Shown here in pieces: positions 17,283 to 25,892 of a stretch of 64,000 nucleotides of DNA (its first letter is position 1; each line of letters opens with the position of its first letter). Made by a program: the position numbers and the translations under genes. Under the pieces are notes generated by a model. That model was not told the origin of the DNA, did not search any database, and saw only the letters and a list, made by a program, of their open reading frames with translations. This DNA comes from Paracoccus aerius (GTDB taxonomy: Bacteria; Pseudomonadota; Alphaproteobacteria; Rhodobacterales; Rhodobacteraceae): assembly GCF_014656455.1 (NCBI RefSeq), contig NZ_BNCL01000004.1, positions 186,001-250,000 on the forward strand, written 5' to 3'.

Positions 17283-18149
17283 ATGTTCGGGATCGTTGGA
17301 ATCGTCGTCACCTTCGCGATGGTCTTCGGGGGCTATATCCTCGCCGGGGGCAAGATGGGCGTCATCACCCATTCGCTGCCCTTCGAGATGATGATGATCG
17401 GCGGCGCGGCCATCGGTTCCTATCTGCTGTCCAACGACAGCCATACGCTGAAGCACACGCCGAAAGGGATCATCCAGGCCTTCAAGGGGTCGAAATGGAC
17501 CGAGGCCGATCATCAGGACGTGCTGTGCCTGATGTTCCAGCTGCTCAAGATCGCGCGCGAGAACCCGGTCGCCCTGGAGCAGCATATCGAGAACCCGAAG
17601 GACTCATCGGTCTTCGCGGCCTATCCGCGGCTTCTGGCGGATCACGACGTGGTCTCGCTGATCGCGGACACGCTGCGTTCGGCCAGCCTGAACTATGACG
17701 ATCCCTACCAGGTCGAGGAGATGCTGGCCCGCCGCCTGACTGGCCTGCGCGAGGATTCGATGCATGTGCCCCATGCCCTGCAAAGCATGGCCGACGCCTT
17801 GCCCGCGCTTGGCATCGTCGCGGCCGTGCTGGGCGTCATCAAGACCATGAGCGCGATCGACCAGCCGCCCGCCGTCCTGGGCGGAATGATTGGCGGCGCC
17901 CTGGTCGGCACCTTCCTGGGCGTGTTCCTGGCCTATGGCTTCGTGGCGCCCCTGGCTGCCCGGCTGGGCGGCGTCATCAAGCAGGACCTGGCCTTCTTCG
18001 ATGTCATCAAGTCGGTCCTGATCGCGGGCCTGCACCAACACGCAACCAATCTTTGCGTCGAGGTGGGGCGCCAGACCGTGCCCGACCATGTCCGCCCCAG
18101 CTTCGACACGCTGGAGGCCGCGCTGCGCGACCTGAAGAAGGCCGCGTGA
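17283..18149 (+). CDS. motA: Flagellar motor stator protein MotA
   Basis: A 288-residue stator subunit with four membrane segments: two at the N-terminus (GIVGIVVTFAMVFGGYILAG and PFEMMMIGGAAIGSYLL) and two in the second half (ALPALGIVAAVLGVIKTM and GTFLGVFLAYGFVAPLAARL). The proline-containing ALPALGIV motif is the conserved one lining the ion path. The cytoplasmic loop carries charged residues near ARENPVALEQHIENP that contact FliG in other species. It follows motE closely and overlaps the next gene by one base. Its partner motB is not in the window. Confidence 0.95.
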   Translation: MFGIVGIVVTFAMVFGGYILAGGKMGVITHSLPFEMMMIGGAAIGSYLLSNDSHTLKHTPKGIIQAFKGSKWTEADHQDVLCLMFQLLKIARENPVALEQHIENPKDSSVFAAYPRLLADHDVVSLIADTLRSASLNYDDPYQVEEMLARRLTGLREDSMHVPHALQSMADALPALGIVAAVLGVIKTMSAIDQPPAVLGGMIGGALVGTFLGVFLAYGFVAPLAARLGGVIKQDLAFFDVIKSVLIAGLHQHATNLCVEVGRQTVPDHVRPSFDTLEAALRDLKKAA

Positions 18150-18433
18150 TGCTGGGGGCCCTGGTCATCGCCCTTGGGGTTTCCGGCGCGGCTTCGGCCG
18201 AGAGGCCGATGCTGCCCCCCGCCGCCGCCCTGGCCGAGGACGCCACCGGCTGGCTTCTGGACGGAGAGCCGCTGCCCCCCGACTATCGCCTCCGCCTGCT
18301 CGCCATGCCGCCCGAGGCGCGCCTGCAAGCCCTGGTCTTCCTGCGCCGGGCGGGGTTGCTGACCGCCGATGCCTGGCCCCTAGCCGACATCCTGAACCCC
18401 GCGCCCGCCGCCCCCGAAAAGGAGGCAGAATGA
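18149..18433 (+). CDS. Uncharacterised small exported protein between motA and flhA
   Basis: A 94-residue protein that starts with a signal peptide (MLGALVIALGVSGAASAERP), continues with an LPPDYRLRLLAMPPEARLQA segment and a short helical region, and ends in a Pro/Ala/Glu tail. Its ATG shares one base with the motA stop and its stop overlaps the flhA start by four bases, so co-translation is likely. No family is recognised. A periplasmic flagellar accessory role is suggested by the signal peptide and position only. Confidence 0.65.
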   Translation: MLGALVIALGVSGAASAERPMLPPAAALAEDATGWLLDGEPLPPDYRLRLLAMPPEARLQALVFLRRAGLLTADAWPLADILNPAPAAPEKEAE

Positions 18434-20523
18434 CCGCCGCCATCCGCGCAAGGCCCCGCCGGCAGATCGACGCCTCGGTCCTGGTCACGGGCGGGCTGGT
18501 GCTGATCGTCATCTCGATGGTAATCCCGCTGCCCCCGTCGGTGCTGGACCTCGGCTTCGCCCTGTCCATCGCGGCGGCCGTGCTGGTCCTTGTCATGGCA
18601 TCGCTGGTGGACCGGCCCACCGACTTCCAGGCTTTTCCGATGCTGCTGCTGATGACGCTGGTGATCCGGCTGTCGCTGAACGTGTCCTCGACCCGGCTGA
18701 TCCTGACGCAGGGCCACACCGGCACGGACGCCGCGGGACATATCATCAACGGCTTCGCCAGCTTCGTGGCCGGAGGATCGCTGATGGTCGGGCTGACGGT
18801 CTTTGCCGTCATTTCCATCGTGAACTTCATGGTCATCACGAAGGGCTCGGGCCGCATGGCCGAGGTGGCCGCCCGTTTTGCCCTGGATTCGCTGCCCGGC
18901 AAGCAGATGGCAATCGACGCCGACCTGAACTCGGGCGCGATCGACCACCAGGAAGCCAAGAACCGCCGTCTTCGCGACCAGCAGGAGATCAATTTCTTCG
19001 GCTCGCTGGACGGGGCGTCGAAATTCGTCAAGGGCGATGCGGTCGCGGGCATCGTCATCACGCTGGTCAACCTGCTGGTGGGCCTGGGCATCGGCATCGT
19101 CGCCCACAAGATGCCGGTGGGCCAGGCGATGGCGACCTATTCGCATCTGACGATCGGCGACGGCCTGGTGGGCCAGATCCCTGCCGTCATCACGTCCATG
19201 GCGGCGGCGCTGCTGCTGTCGCGGGGCGGGGCGACCGACACGACCACGCGGCTTCTGTCCAGCCAGTTGATCCGCAGCTGGCAGCCCGCCGCGGTTGTCG
19301 CGGCGGCGATGCTGCTCATGTCCTTCGTGCCGGGGATGCCGCGCGTGCTGTTCCTGGCCATCGCCGCGGCCCTGGCCCTTGGCGGCTGGCACCTGCACCG
19401 CAAGGCACAGGCGGCCGCGATCGCCCTGCCCGACCTGCCGGCAGAGACCGCCGCATCCCGGCCCGCCGCCCGCATCGGCGACGTGCTGGACACCGACGAG
19501 ATCAGCGTCGAGATCGGCACCGACCTGGTGCTGATCGCGCTTGACCAGGCGCGGGGGCTGGGCAGCCGGATCACCAACCTGCGCATCCATATCGCGCGCG
19601 CCTATGGCCTGATCCTGCCCGATGTCCGCATCACCGACACGGACGAGCTTTATCCCGGCGACTACCAGATCCGCATCCATGGCGTGGTGCGCGGCCGCGG
19701 CAGCCTGCGGCCTGGCAGGGTCCTGGCACTTGGGCCGGACCATGTCCTGCAGGGCCTTCCCGGCGATGCGGTGCGCGAACCCGTCTATCTCAGCCCCGCC
19801 CGCTGGATCGACCGCGAGGATCAGGACGATGCCGCGACCCAGGGCGCGACCGTGGTGACCCCGATGGAGGTTCTCTCGACCCACCTGATGGAGGTCGTGA
19901 AGGCCAACCTGTCGTCCCTGCTGACCCTTGGCGCGATGCAGCGCCAGATCGAGGAGTTGAAGTCCCTTTCCGACACGGGGCGCGCAGACCGCAACCGGCG
20001 CTATTTCGACGGCATGATCCCCGACAAGGTTTCGCCCGAGACCCTGCTGGCGGTCTTGCGCGCGCTGCTGGACGAGAAGGTCTCGATCCGCAACCTGCCG
20101 CTGATCGTCGATGCCATGGCCGAGTTCCAGGGCATCGAGTCGATCGAAACCGTCTACGAGCTGGTCCGCAAGCGGTTGCGCGGGCAGATCACGCAGCAAT
20201 ACAGCGACCCCTCGGGCGGCATTTCCGCCCTGCAACTGCATCCCGCATGGGAGGCCGAGTTCGTCCGCGCCGACAGCGAAACCGGCCGCGCGGGCGGCGG
20301 CGCCCTGACCCCGGCCCTGTCGCGCAAGCTGCTCGAGGCCGCGCGCCGGGCAATGGCCACGGTCGAGCCCGCGTTGCAGACCGTGCTGGTGGCCCCCGAC
20401 CACCGCCGCCGGATGCTGCGCGCGGTTCTGGGATCGAACGGCATCGCCATCCCGGTCCTGGGCCTCGAGGAGATCGATCCCGGGGCCGAACTGCGTCTGG
20501 TCGGCACGATCGAGGTCGGATGA
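18430..20523 (+). CDS. flhA: Flagellar type III export protein FlhA
   Basis: A 697-residue export-gate protein, full length for the family. About eight membrane segments occupy the first 320 residues, with the highly conserved FHIPEP-type loop visible as ARFALDSLPGKQMAIDADL and the preceding FMVITKGSGRMAEV. The cytoplasmic C-terminal domain (from about residue 345) has EISVEIGTDLVLIALDQARG, AYGLILPDVRITD and ILGSNGI-like VLGSNGIAIPVLGLEEI. FlhA binds late substrates and their chaperones. It overlaps fliR at its 3' end. Confidence 0.97.
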   Translation: MTAAIRARPRRQIDASVLVTGGLVLIVISMVIPLPPSVLDLGFALSIAAAVLVLVMASLVDRPTDFQAFPMLLLMTLVIRLSLNVSSTRLILTQGHTGTDAAGHIINGFASFVAGGSLMVGLTVFAVISIVNFMVITKGSGRMAEVAARFALDSLPGKQMAIDADLNSGAIDHQEAKNRRLRDQQEINFFGSLDGASKFVKGDAVAGIVITLVNLLVGLGIGIVAHKMPVGQAMATYSHLTIGDGLVGQIPAVITSMAAALLLSRGGATDTTTRLLSSQLIRSWQPAAVVAAAMLLMSFVPGMPRVLFLAIAAALALGGWHLHRKAQAAAIALPDLPAETAASRPAARIGDVLDTDEISVEIGTDLVLIALDQARGLGSRITNLRIHIARAYGLILPDVRITDTDELYPGDYQIRIHGVVRGRGSLRPGRVLALGPDHVLQGLPGDAVREPVYLSPARWIDREDQDDAATQGATVVTPMEVLSTHLMEVVKANLSSLLTLGAMQRQIEELKSLSDTGRADRNRRYFDGMIPDKVSPETLLAVLRALLDEKVSIRNLPLIVDAMAEFQGIESIETVYELVRKRLRGQITQQYSDPSGGISALQLHPAWEAEFVRADSETGRAGGGALTPALSRKLLEAARRAMATVEPALQTVLVAPDHRRRMLRAVLGSNGIAIPVLGLEEIDPGAELRLVGTIEVG

Positions 20524-21278
20524 TGTGGGACGAGCTGGGCCAGTTGCTGCCGGGGTTCAACTGGACATGGGTGCTGGTCTATCTGCGGGTGCAGGCCCTG
20601 GTGCTGGTCCTGCCGGGACTGGGCGAACGGGTCCTGCCGATCCGCGTCCGCGCCGCGGCGGCCCTGGCGGTCACGCCGATGCTGGCGGGCCTTGCACCGC
20701 CCGCCGCGGCACCCGGGGATGTCGTGGCAACAGTGGCTCAGGCCGCGGGCGAGACGCTGATCGGCCTTGCCGCAGGCATGGGCCTGCGGCTTCTGGCGCT
20801 GTCGCTGGACATCGCCACCTCGGCCATTGCGGCGACCGCGTCCTTGTCGCAGCTGATCGGCGGCCAGAACGAGGCCGCGCCCCATCCCATCGGCAACATG
20901 ATCCACCTGGCCGGGATCGCCGTGCTGATGGCCCTGGGCCTGCCGGTGATGCTGGTCCACCTGATGGCCGACAGCTTCGGCGTCTGGCCGCCGGGCGGAT
21001 GGCCCGATGCCCAAGGGCTTGCGTCCGAGGCGATCCGGCTTGTCGCCCGCAGCTTCTGGATCGCCATGCTTCTGGCCGCGCCCTTCACGCTGGGCGGCTT
21101 CATGTTCCAGGCGCTGTCGGGCGTCATCAACCGGGTCATGCCCGCCCTGCCGGTGATCTTCATCGGATCGCCCGCCGCGATCATGCTGGCGCTTGGGGCG
21201 CTTGCGCTGCTGGCGCCGGTGCTGGTCGCGCTTTGGGCCGATGCCGTGCTGGGCCATATGCTGCCGGGGGCGCCATGA
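20520..21278 (+). CDS. fliR: Flagellar type III export protein FliR
   Basis: A 252-residue membrane protein with six hydrophobic stretches; VYLRVQALVLVLPGLGERVL near the N-terminus and LSLDIATSAIAATASLSQLI with GFMFQALSGVINRVMPALPV match FliR. It completes the export gate with FliP and FliQ. Two adjacent ATGs (20520 and 20523) are possible; both overlap the flhA stop. The 3' end overlaps flhB by four bases. Confidence 0.92.
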   Translation: MMWDELGQLLPGFNWTWVLVYLRVQALVLVLPGLGERVLPIRVRAAAALAVTPMLAGLAPPAAAPGDVVATVAQAAGETLIGLAAGMGLRLLALSLDIATSAIAATASLSQLIGGQNEAAPHPIGNMIHLAGIAVLMALGLPVMLVHLMADSFGVWPPGGWPDAQGLASEAIRLVARSFWIAMLLAAPFTLGGFMFQALSGVINRVMPALPVIFIGSPAAIMLALGALALLAPVLVALWADAVLGHMLPGAP

Positions 21279-22336
21279 GCGAGGAGAACGACGACAAGCC
21301 CTTCGAGGCGTCCGAGCAGAAGCTGCGCCGCGCCCGCGAAAAGGGCGACATCCCGCGATCCCCGGAACTGAACGTCGCCGCGATGTATCTGGGCGCCTGG
21401 CTGGCCTTCGCGGTCGGCGCGGGCCTTGCCGTCAAGGCCTGGCTGGCGATGGCCACCCGCGCCCTTGGCTCGGAAGGCTGGGCGCCGGGTTCGACCGGCG
21501 CCATCGCCGCGGCGCTAGGCCAATATGCCGGCTGGGCGGCCTTGGCCCTGGCGGCGGTGCCAAGCCTGGTGATCCTGGTGGCGCTGATCGCTGGTCGCGG
21601 ACTGGTCTTTGCGCCGCAGAAGCTGGCCTTCGACCTGAACCGGATCAACCCGGTCAAGACCGCCGCGCAGAAGTTCGGCAAGTCCGGGCTGGTCACCTTT
21701 GGCATCTCGCTGGCCAAGGCGGCCCTGGTTTGCGCGGGCGGCTGGCTGCTGTTCCGCAGCCTGCTGGGCCACCTGATGGCAAGTCCGCTGGCCGGGGACC
21801 GCTGGATCGCCGACCTGGGGGTGATGCTGGGCCGGGTGCTGGGGCTGGCGCTTGCGGTTTCCGTCCTGATCGCGGGGCTGGACATGGGCTGGCAATGGTT
21901 CGACCACCGCCGCAAGAACCGCATGTCCCGCAAGGAGATGGAGGACGAATACAAGGATTCCGAGGGCGACCCGCATTTCAAGGCCGCCCGCCGCCAGCGG
22001 GCCATCGAGATCGCCACCAGCCAGATGCTGGCCGATGTCGCGAAGGCCGACGTGGTGATCGTGAACCCGACCCACTACGCCGTGGCCCTGGAATGGAAGC
22101 GCGGCAGCGGCCGGGCGCCCGTTTGCCTGGCCAAGGGCACCGACGAGGTCGCGGCCCGGATCCGCGAACGCGCCAAGGACAACCGCGTGCCGATCTGGTC
22201 CGACCCGCCCTGCGCCCGCGCGATCCATGCCACGGTCGAGATCGGCCAGGAAATCCGCCGCGAACAGTTCGCCGCCGTTGCCGCCGCGATCCGCTTCGCC
22301 GAGAAGATGAGAGAAAAGGCGCGGGCCGGATGGTAA
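21275..22336 (+). CDS. flhB: Flagellar type III export protein FlhB (substrate-specificity switch)
   Basis: A 353-residue protein with a charged N-terminus (EASEQKLRRAREKGDIPRSP, the standard FlhB opening), four membrane segments and a cytoplasmic domain. The self-cleavage motif NPTH is intact in VVIVNPTHYAVALEW, and KDNRVPIWSDPPCARAI follows, where the usual proline-rich loop reads as expected. FlhB switches export from rod/hook to filament proteins. It overlaps fliR and is followed eight bases later by a small coiled-coil gene. Confidence 0.96.
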   Translation: MSEENDDKPFEASEQKLRRAREKGDIPRSPELNVAAMYLGAWLAFAVGAGLAVKAWLAMATRALGSEGWAPGSTGAIAAALGQYAGWAALALAAVPSLVILVALIAGRGLVFAPQKLAFDLNRINPVKTAAQKFGKSGLVTFGISLAKAALVCAGGWLLFRSLLGHLMASPLAGDRWIADLGVMLGRVLGLALAVSVLIAGLDMGWQWFDHRRKNRMSRKEMEDEYKDSEGDPHFKAARRQRAIEIATSQMLADVAKADVVIVNPTHYAVALEWKRGSGRAPVCLAKGTDEVAARIRERAKDNRVPIWSDPPCARAIHATVEIGQEIRREQFAAVAAAIRFAEKMREKARAGW

Positions 22337-22343
22337 GCACCCG

Positions 22344-22715
22344 ATGAGCAGGCAAAGCGACAAGCTGGCGCAACTGGAACGCATTGCGCGCCTCAAGGCG
22401 GAACGAGAGTTGAAGCGGTTTGCGGCCTTCAACATTCACATGAAGCAGGCCCAAACCCATGCCGCCGCCATGCGCACCGCCCTGGACCAAAGCTATCGCA
22501 GCACCGCCCCCCTTTCGGTCGCCGAGGCGCGGATCGCCAATGCCCAGGCCGGCCGCAGCGCCCGTGAACTGCACCAGGCCGAAACCGAGCTTGCCCGGAT
22601 GCAGCCCCGCTTCGAGGCCGCCCGGCGCGACGCCGCCCGCGAATTCGGCCGGGCCGAGGTGCTGCTGAACCTGTCAGCCCAAAGCCGCGCCGAGGAGAAG
22701 GCGCCGCGCTATTGA
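22344..22715 (+). CDS. Uncharacterised coiled-coil protein after flhB (FliJ-like?)
   Basis: A 123-residue, almost entirely helical protein rich in Ala, Arg, Gln and Glu (KLAQLERIARLKAERELKRF, then AETELARMQPRFEAARRDAA). No signal peptide or membrane segment. Its size, charge pattern and position at the end of a flagellar export operon fit a FliJ-like chaperone, but no diagnostic motif is visible. Last gene of the rightward flagellar operon. The 192 bases that follow, up to 22907, contain only a short GGAGG-TAG-CCTCC repeat at 22733-22745 and no supported gene. Confidence 0.6.
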   Translation: MSRQSDKLAQLERIARLKAERELKRFAAFNIHMKQAQTHAAAMRTALDQSYRSTAPLSVAEARIANAQAGRSARELHQAETELARMQPRFEAARRDAAREFGRAEVLLNLSAQSRAEEKAPRY

Positions 22716-22907
22716 GTTATCGCAGGGGTTGGGGAGGTAGCCTCCTCCGGTGACAGGAACGCCGGGCCGGGAAAGCCGTCGACCCTGTCATCGTTCAGGC
22801 GTGTGTGGCGTCCTCACCCTCTCAAGGTGCTGCATCGGGCTTGGGCGAACCGGCGCTATCGATGCGGCAGGGTGGCGATTGCCTTTGGCCTGCCAGAGCG
22901 GCGCTGT

Positions 22908-23954
22908 TCACCGCCCCTGGCTCGCCGAAAGCGAATCCAACTCGATGTCCACCCAGACAAGCCGGTGGTTCGACGCGGCCTCGACCGCGGGTGCCAGCGG
23001 ATCGCCTGGATCGGGCCAGAGGACGCCGCTGGCGGCGACAGCCAGATCCATGTCGGGAAGGACATAATCGACCCGCAGATTGCCCGGCCCGTTTGGATCA
23101 AAGACCGCTGTATCAAGGGCGGGGTCGCCCTTGTGCCCAGCATTGGCACCGGCCTGGTCGGGCTGGAACGCCCCACGAGGCTGCGGATCCTGCGCGTGAT
23201 CCAGCAGCGCGGCCATCGCTTGCGCGCGCCCGTCGCCGTCCGCCAGATCCAGGTTGGGATTGCCCAGCAGCACGAAGGGCGCATCGGGCAGGTGGTGCAG
23301 CCAAAAGGCGGCCTCATCGTGGTTTCGGCGGCCGTTGCGATCCTCGGGGCCGTCGAAGACCGGGGGCGTGGCGGACCAGGCCAGCAGGTGCAGCGGCCCT
23401 GCATCGGTCATGACCGGCACGTCCCAATGCGCGGTCGAGGACAGGCGCTGCCCCCCGGGCGTGGCGGGCGGCATCAGCGCGCCGGGCAGGTCGTGCCACA
23501 GGGTCGCGGAATGATCGGTCGCCGGACCCAGCGGCAGGCGCGACAGGATCGCCATGGCGTTCTGCCCGCTGAACTGCCCGAAGCCCTGGGCGTCTTCGGC
23601 CCCTCCGGCCCGCCCGTCGCCATCCAGATCCAACCCCGTCTGCATCCCGCTGTTCGGACGGGCCGCGAACCGGTGCGGCATCGGATGGCCGGCATTGTCC
23701 AGCAGCGCGGCAAAGGCTGCAAGCGCCAGCCCGTCATGGTCCCAGTCGATCCCGGTCAGCAGGATCGCATCCGGTGCGGCCGCCGCGATCACCTGTGCCG
23801 CGGCCAGCACCTGGGGGTCGTCGCGGCGGATGTCGCGCAGCAGAAGGCCCGGCCCCGCGCGCGTCAGGCCGGGATCATAGGTGGCGATGCGCAGGGTCTC
23901 GGCCCCGGCAGGACCGGAAAGGCAAAGGCAGATCGTGCAGACAGGACGCCACAT
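22908..23954 (-). CDS. Secreted endonuclease/exonuclease/phosphatase-family protein
   Basis: A 348-residue protein with a short N-terminal signal-like stretch (MWRPVCTICLCLSGPAGAE). The EEP fold shows as LRIATYD at the start, ILLTGIDWDHDG, SRLPLG, FVLLGNPNLDLADGDGRA where the NxDxxD-type catalytic loop is expected, LRVDYVLPDMDL and the final SNHRLVWVDIEL. An EF-hand-like acidic loop (DLDGDGRAGGAED) is inserted before the FGQFSGQNAMAIL motif and could bind calcium. It starts 39 bases after the subtilase stop, so the two may be co-transcribed. The first Met has no strong ribosome site. Substrate unknown. Confidence 0.75.
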   Translation of the reverse strand: MWRPVCTICLCLSGPAGAETLRIATYDPGLTRAGPGLLLRDIRRDDPQVLAAAQVIAAAAPDAILLTGIDWDHDGLALAAFAALLDNAGHPMPHRFAARPNSGMQTGLDLDGDGRAGGAEDAQGFGQFSGQNAMAILSRLPLGPATDHSATLWHDLPGALMPPATPGGQRLSSTAHWDVPVMTDAGPLHLLAWSATPPVFDGPEDRNGRRNHDEAAFWLHHLPDAPFVLLGNPNLDLADGDGRAQAMAALLDHAQDPQPRGAFQPDQAGANAGHKGDPALDTAVFDPNGPGNLRVDYVLPDMDLAVAASGVLWPDPGDPLAPAVEAASNHRLVWVDIELDSLSASQGR

Positions 23955-23993
23955 GGCGCAGGTGTGGCATGGCGCCCTGCGGCTGCCAAGCCC

Positions 23994-25265
23994 TCAGCAG
24001 GGGGGCGGCGGCGCCAGAAGGCCAAAGCCGAAGATCGCGTCGCGGCCGTCGGGCCCCAGGTCGCGGGCCCCGTCGCGCAGCATGTCGCGCAGCCGCGCCG
24101 CCGGAAGCGAGGGGTCGCGCTGCCAGATCAGCGCCGCCGCAGCCGTCACGAAGGGCGCGGCGTAGGAGGTGCCGGTCTTGGTCCGCGCCCCGCTGATCGA
24201 GGCCGCCGTCCAGACATTCACCCCTGGCGCGGCCAGATCGATATGGTCGCCCCGGTTCGCGCGGCGATAAACCTGGCCGCGCCGGTCCACCGCCGTCACC
24301 GCCAGCACCTGGTCATAGGCCGCCGGAAAGGCCGGCGCCGCGCGTGGCCCGCCATTGCCGGCGGCGGCGATCAGCAGGATGCCGTCTGCCGCCATCTCCT
24401 CGACCTGGCGGGCAAGGGCGTCGTTCGGCGGTCCCGCCAGCGACAAGTTGACGATGCGCACCTGTTGCGAGGCCAGGTAATCCAGGGCCTCGATCAGGCC
24501 GAAGGCATCGGCGCGCTGATCGCGGGCGACCTTCTGGAAGGCATCCACGGCGATCAGTTCGGCCCCCGGGACAAGGCCGGGGCTGCGGCTGTCGCGGTCG
24601 CCCACCAAAAGCGCGGCCACCGCCGTTCCATGCACCAGATCCGAAGGCGCGGCCCCGGTGTCGATCCGGTGGACCCGGATGCGGGCATCCGACAGCGCCG
24701 CGTGATCGGCGTTCAGCCCCGTATCGACCATGCCGATTCGCGGCAGCGTGGCGCAGCCCGCCAGCCCCGCGGGCCAGCCGATCATGTCGCGGGCAAGGCA
24801 ATCGGCGCCCGTGCATGGCGTGCCCTGCCCTGCCTGCTCGCTGCGGTAGAAGTGGTTGAAATCGGCTTCTGCCGCGGCGGCCAGGGCACGGACGCGGTCG
24901 CGGGCCTGGTCCATGGTCAATGCCCCTGGCTTCAGAAGCCGGGTCAGGTTGCCGCCTTCGGACAATTCGCGTTGCTGCAGGATCTGGAACCCCTCGGCCT
25001 GGAGGGTGGCAAGGTCGGCTTCGGCCAGACCGCGCGCCAGGACCTCGTTCTCGGCCCGGGTGGGCAGGGGCGCAGGGGCGGCGGGACGCGCACGGCGGAC
25101 CACCCGGTCGTCATCATCATCATCATCATCGTCGTCATCATCGTCATCGTCGTCGTCATCATCTGCCAGAGCGGTCGCGACCAGCGACCAGCCGTCGGCA
25201 TGACGCTGCGGCTGGCCCGAAAGGACCAGCAGGGCGATCATCAGAAACAGCAGCGGGTTTGGCAT
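23994..25265 (-). CDS. Secreted S8 subtilisin-like serine protease with 19-residue poly-Asp tract
   Basis: A 423-residue protein: signal peptide or anchor at about 1-33 (MPNPLLFLMIALLVLSGQPQ...), then 19 consecutive aspartates (about 35-53), a propeptide-like helical region (about 70-145), and a subtilase domain. The catalytic triad is intact: Asp in RIGMVDTGLN (about 181), His in VHGTAVA (about 212) and Ser in KTGTSYAAPFV (about 367); the oxyanion Asn is in AAAGNGG. The acidic tract could bind calcium or act in secretion; that is inference. The gene is divergent from an ECF sigma gene and has an ECF-type promoter in front. The ATG at 25265 is set by the signal peptide; the open frame further upstream crosses the sigma gene. 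Confidence 0.85.
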   Translation of the reverse strand: MPNPLLFLMIALLVLSGQPQRHADGWSLVATALADDDDDDDDDDDDDDDDDDDRVVRRARPAAPAPLPTRAENEVLARGLAEADLATLQAEGFQILQQRELSEGGNLTRLLKPGALTMDQARDRVRALAAAAEADFNHFYRSEQAGQGTPCTGADCLARDMIGWPAGLAGCATLPRIGMVDTGLNADHAALSDARIRVHRIDTGAAPSDLVHGTAVAALLVGDRDSRSPGLVPGAELIAVDAFQKVARDQRADAFGLIEALDYLASQQVRIVNLSLAGPPNDALARQVEEMAADGILLIAAAGNGGPRAAPAFPAAYDQVLAVTAVDRRGQVYRRANRGDHIDLAAPGVNVWTAASISGARTKTGTSYAAPFVTAAAALIWQRDPSLPAARLRDMLRDGARDLGPDGRDAIFGFGLLAPPPPC

Positions 25266-25297
25266 CGTGGCCCCTTTGGACAGCTCGTTTCTGGACA

Positions 25298-25325
25298 ATG
25301 ACGCGACAGACCCGCAATTATTCCC
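25298..25325 (-). promoter_or_regulatory. Candidate ECF sigma promoter for the subtilase gene
   Basis: Reading leftward: GGGAATAA, 14 bases, CGTCAT. Counting GGAAT as the -35 core and CGT as the -10 core gives a 16-base spacer, normal for ECF promoters. The subtilase ATG is about 33 bases beyond the -10. The same arrangement recurs before the anti-sigma gene and, in weaker form, before the RTX gene. Confidence 0.6.
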
Positions 25326-25355
25326 CCGGTCGGGAAAAAGATCCAAGAGGGCGGC

Positions 25356-25847
25356 ATGGACCCAGCATTCGGCGAGGCTTTGATCAGGCTCCTGCCCAAT
25401 CTTCGCCGCTATGCGCTGTCGCTGGCCCGGCGGGCCGATCTGGCCGACGACCTGGTCCAGACCACGGTGGAACGCGCGATCCGGGCCGCAGGCAGCTATG
25501 ATCCCGCAGCCCGGCTGGAGCCCTGGCTGTTCCGCATCACCCGCAATGCCTTTATCGACCTGACCCGCCGCCAGCGGACCGAGGGCGTGCAGGTCGATGT
25601 CTTTGACATGCCCGAGGCCCTGCCCGATGACGGCGACCGCGCGGTCGAGGCCCGGCTGATGCTGCAGGCCACCCAGCAGGCGATGAAGACCCTGCCCCCG
25701 GAACAGGCCGAGATCCTGCATCTGATCTGCATCGAGGAACTCAGCTATGCCGAGGCCGCCGAGGTGCTGGACATCCCCAAGGGCACGGTCATGAGCCGCC
25801 TGTCCCGCGCCAGGCTGGCCCTGGCCGAAAGGCTGGGAATAAAATGA
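25356..25847 (+). CDS. ECF-family RNA polymerase sigma factor
   Basis: A 163-residue sigma factor with only regions 2 and 4. Region 2 covers about residues 8-75 (LRRYALSLARRADLADDLVQ, then LEPWLFRITRNAFIDLTRR); region 4 covers about 105-155 (LPPEQAEILHLICIEELSYA, then IPKGTVMSRLSRARLAL). It directs polymerase to an alternative promoter set. The anti-sigma gene follows 45 bases downstream. The ATG at 25356 is preceded by AAGAGGGCGG. Two ECF-type motifs flank the gene, one of them overlapping its own last codons (25835-25862), which suggests autoregulation of the locus. Confidence 0.93.
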   Translation: MDPAFGEALIRLLPNLRRYALSLARRADLADDLVQTTVERAIRAAGSYDPAARLEPWLFRITRNAFIDLTRRQRTEGVQVDVFDMPEALPDDGDRAVEARLMLQATQQAMKTLPPEQAEILHLICIEELSYAEAAEVLDIPKGTVMSRLSRARLALAERLGIK

Positions 25848-25862
25848 CGCCTAACCCGTATT
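25835..25862 (+). promoter_or_regulatory. Candidate ECF sigma promoter for the anti-sigma gene
   Basis: GGGAATAA, 14 bases, CGTATT. The -35 element is embedded in the last codons of the sigma gene and the -10 lies in the intergenic gap. A start site near 25868 would leave about 25 bases of leader before the TTG start of the anti-sigma gene. Confidence 0.55.
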
Positions 25863-25892
25863 CCAGGAACACCCGTTCGAAAGGAGCCGGCC

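Noticed and set aside
22803..25301. An 832-codon plus-strand frame opposite the EEP and subtilase genes, ending in Ile/Val runs
   Set aside because: The Ile/Val runs are the antisense reading of the poly-Asp tract. The opposite strand encodes intact catalytic motifs.
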